DNA of 6,260 bases, from assembly GCA_017882655.1 (NCBI GenBank), contig JADGPB010000154.1:1-6260 (forward strand). The letters run 5' to 3'. The position numbers and the translations under genes are program-made. Numbering within the stretch: position 1 is the first letter of the stretch; every line of letters starts with the position of its first letter. Origin of the DNA: Propionibacteriales bacterium (GTDB taxonomy: Bacteria > Actinomycetota > Actinomycetes > Propionibacteriales > Propionibacteriaceae). The notes below the pieces were generated by a model that searched no databases, had not been told where the DNA came from, and worked only from the letters and a program-made list of their open reading frames with translations. Below are positions 5,119 through 6,260 of this stretch, one piece after another.

Positions 5119-6129
5119 TCAGAATTGAAAGACGAGGCGGCCTAGGACTTTGCCAGAGAGCACCTCCTCGAAGGCCTCGTTGACTTGGTCCAGGCTCCGC
5201 GTCTGGGCGATAACCCGGGTGCGGCCGGACGCGTGCAGCTGGAAGACCTCGGCGACGTCCTGACGTGTGCCGACGATCGAGCCGATAACGCTGATGGCGT
5301 TCAGCACTGTTTCGAAGATCGGGAGGGAGATGACGCCCTCCGCGGGCAGGGCGACCATCACGAGTCGTCCGCCCGGACGCAGACTGGCGTAGGCCTGCGC
5401 GAACGAGCGGGGGTTCACGGCGAGGGCGAGGGCCACGTCGGCACCGCCGGCCGCCTGGATGGCCGCTGCCGGGTCTTCGGTGCTTGCATCGATGGTGGTC
5501 TCCGCGCCCAGCTCACGGGCGAGTTCGAGTTTGTGCGCTTGCACGTCGACCGCGGTGACACTGCCTCCGAAGATCCGCGCGTATTGCAGGGCGAGGTGCC
5601 CCAGGCCTCCGATCCCGAACACAGCGACCCGCTCGGTCGGGCGCACGCGGGCGACCTTGACCGCCTTGTAGGTGGTCACTCCGGCGCAGGCCAGCGGAGC
5701 CGCGTCAAGCGAGGACAGCTCGTCGGGTACCAGGACTACGTAACGAGCCGACGCGACGGCGTACTCGGAGTAACTGCCGTCCATGGAATAGCCCGTGTAC
5801 CGCTGTGTTGGGCACAGCGTCTCTCGCCCACTCACGCAGTATCGGCATCGACCGCAGGCCTCACCGAGCCACGGTATCGCCACTCGATCGCCCACGCCGG
5901 GTGCCTCGACTCCAGGCCCAACTGCTTCCACGATCCCGATCCCCTCGTGACCCGGGATGAAGGGAGGCGTGGGTTTCACCGGCCAGTCGCCGCGCGCGGC
6001 GTGGATGTCGGTGTGGCACAGGCCGCTGGTCTCTAGCCGGACCAGCACCTGGTCGATGCCGGGTGAGGGGGTCGGGAGATCCTGCAACTTCAGCGGAGCG
6101 TCGAAGCTGGTCACAACCGCGGCTCGCAT
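5119..6129 (-). CDS. adhP: Zinc-dependent alcohol dehydrogenase, AdhP-like
   Basis: Medium-chain dehydrogenase of 336 residues, the same length as E. coli AdhP. It reversibly oxidises primary alcohols to aldehydes with NAD; cytoplasmic. Start ATG 6129 is supported by AGGAGG at 6140-6135. Catalytic zinc ligands are C38 (LCHTD), H61 of GHEGIG and C148 (PLACAGVTTYKAV). The structural zinc loop has C92, C95, C98 and C106. The Rossmann domain has G172-I-G-G-L-G177, and an acidic residue at the end of the next strand (D195 in TAVDVQ) predicts NAD rather than NADP preference. The GSIVGTRQD and GKVLGRLV motifs near the C terminus match the AdhP group. All expected residues are present, so it should be active; the physiological alcohol is not readable from sequence. 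It is monocistronic within the window, with a hairpin behind it. Confidence 0.93.
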   Translation of the reverse strand: MRAAVVTSFDAPLKLQDLPTPSPGIDQVLVRLETSGLCHTDIHAARGDWPVKPTPPFIPGHEGIGIVEAVGPGVEAPGVGDRVAIPWLGEACGRCRYCVSGRETLCPTQRYTGYSMDGSYSEYAVASARYVVLVPDELSSLDAAPLACAGVTTYKAVKVARVRPTERVAVFGIGGLGHLALQYARIFGGSVTAVDVQAHKLELARELGAETTIDASTEDPAAAIQAAGGADVALALAVNPRSFAQAYASLRPGGRLVMVALPAEGVISLPIFETVLNAISVIGSIVGTRQDVAEVFQLHASGRTRVIAQTRSLDQVNEAFEEVLSGKVLGRLVFQF

Positions 6130-6260
6130 GTTGCCCTCCTTGCGTTAGGCCGAGACATCTCCGACCTTGCGGACCTTCCTCGGTACACTTGTGATCGCCA
6201 CAGCCACAGGCCGCCACCCGCGACCGGCTCAGCCTCCGCCATGTCGTGCGACGTGCCCCG
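6130..6260 (-). promoter_or_regulatory. Upstream region of the alcohol dehydrogenase
   Basis: The strong ribosome binding site AAGGAGG (6141-6135) lies 5 bases before the ATG. Further up I see no convincing -35/-10 pair, no GGGAC..GTCCC dyad of the DevR/DosR type and no start of another gene. A minus frame beginning with GTG near 6217 (AACGCGDHKC) overlaps the dehydrogenase out of frame and lacks a ribosome binding site. The promoter may lie here or beyond the window edge. Confidence 0.4.

Noticed and set aside
5185..6036. A 283-codon plus frame opposite the alcohol dehydrogenase.
   Set aside because: Antisense shadow; the minus-strand protein has all zinc and Rossmann motifs.
5861..6217. 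Minus frame starting MAACGCGDHKC as a small metal-binding protein upstream of the dehydrogenase.
   Set aside because: No ribosome binding site at its GTG, it overlaps the dehydrogenase by about 270 bases out of frame, and it becomes compositional junk after the first residues.
6130..6260. DevR/DosR box controlling the alcohol dehydrogenase.
   Set aside because: I looked for a GGGAC-type dyad because AdhP-like genes sit in such regulons in some actinobacteria, but none is present here.

Overview
The window is high-GC DNA with strongly GC-biased third codon positions and actinobacterial gene families: a FurA/KatG pair resembling the mycobacterial and streptomycete ones, an AdhP-like alcohol dehydrogenase, and short Cys-motif and GNAT proteins typical of Actinomycetota. 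The genus cannot be fixed from the sequence. No phage, transposase, CRISPR or RNA gene is visible.

Layout. (1) 1-121: last 39 codons of a plus-strand radical SAM/SPASM protein. (2) About 206-322: a plus-strand scrap of a metallophosphoesterase gene with no intact body. (3) 340-378: a perfect 17-bp-arm hairpin beginning 4 bases past the katG stop, the likely katG terminator and possibly two-way. (4) 383-3136, minus strand: a furA-katG operon, with a peroxide/metal-sensing Fur-family repressor followed by catalase-peroxidase. A sigma-70-like promoter ends 7 bases before the furA GTG, so the message is probably leaderless. (5) 3173-3880: about 700 bases without an intact gene, holding a truncated propeller-repeat fragment, a 13-bp palindrome and three TTCCC motifs at exact 21-base spacing. 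(6) 3881-4111, minus: an intact 76-codon gene with a CxxC...WPCPT motif and a strong ribosome binding site. (7) 4112-4684: no recognisable gene. (8) 4685-4993, plus: a truncated GNAT acetyltransferase reading frame. (9) 5076-5101: hairpin terminator for the next gene. (10) 5119-6129, minus: zinc- and NAD-dependent alcohol dehydrogenase, complete, with a strong ribosome binding site. (11) 6130-6260: its upstream region.

How it fits together. FurA is expected to repress its own promoter and katG, releasing both under peroxide stress so that KatG removes H2O2. The alcohol dehydrogenase is a separate transcription unit with its own ribosome binding site and terminator. No shared pathway with katG is shown. 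The high density of gene scraps (metallophosphoesterase, propeller protein, GNAT) around intact single genes suggests an accessory, decaying part of the genome. I do not see a convincing undescribed multi-gene system. The least explained intact item is the 76-residue Cys-motif protein.
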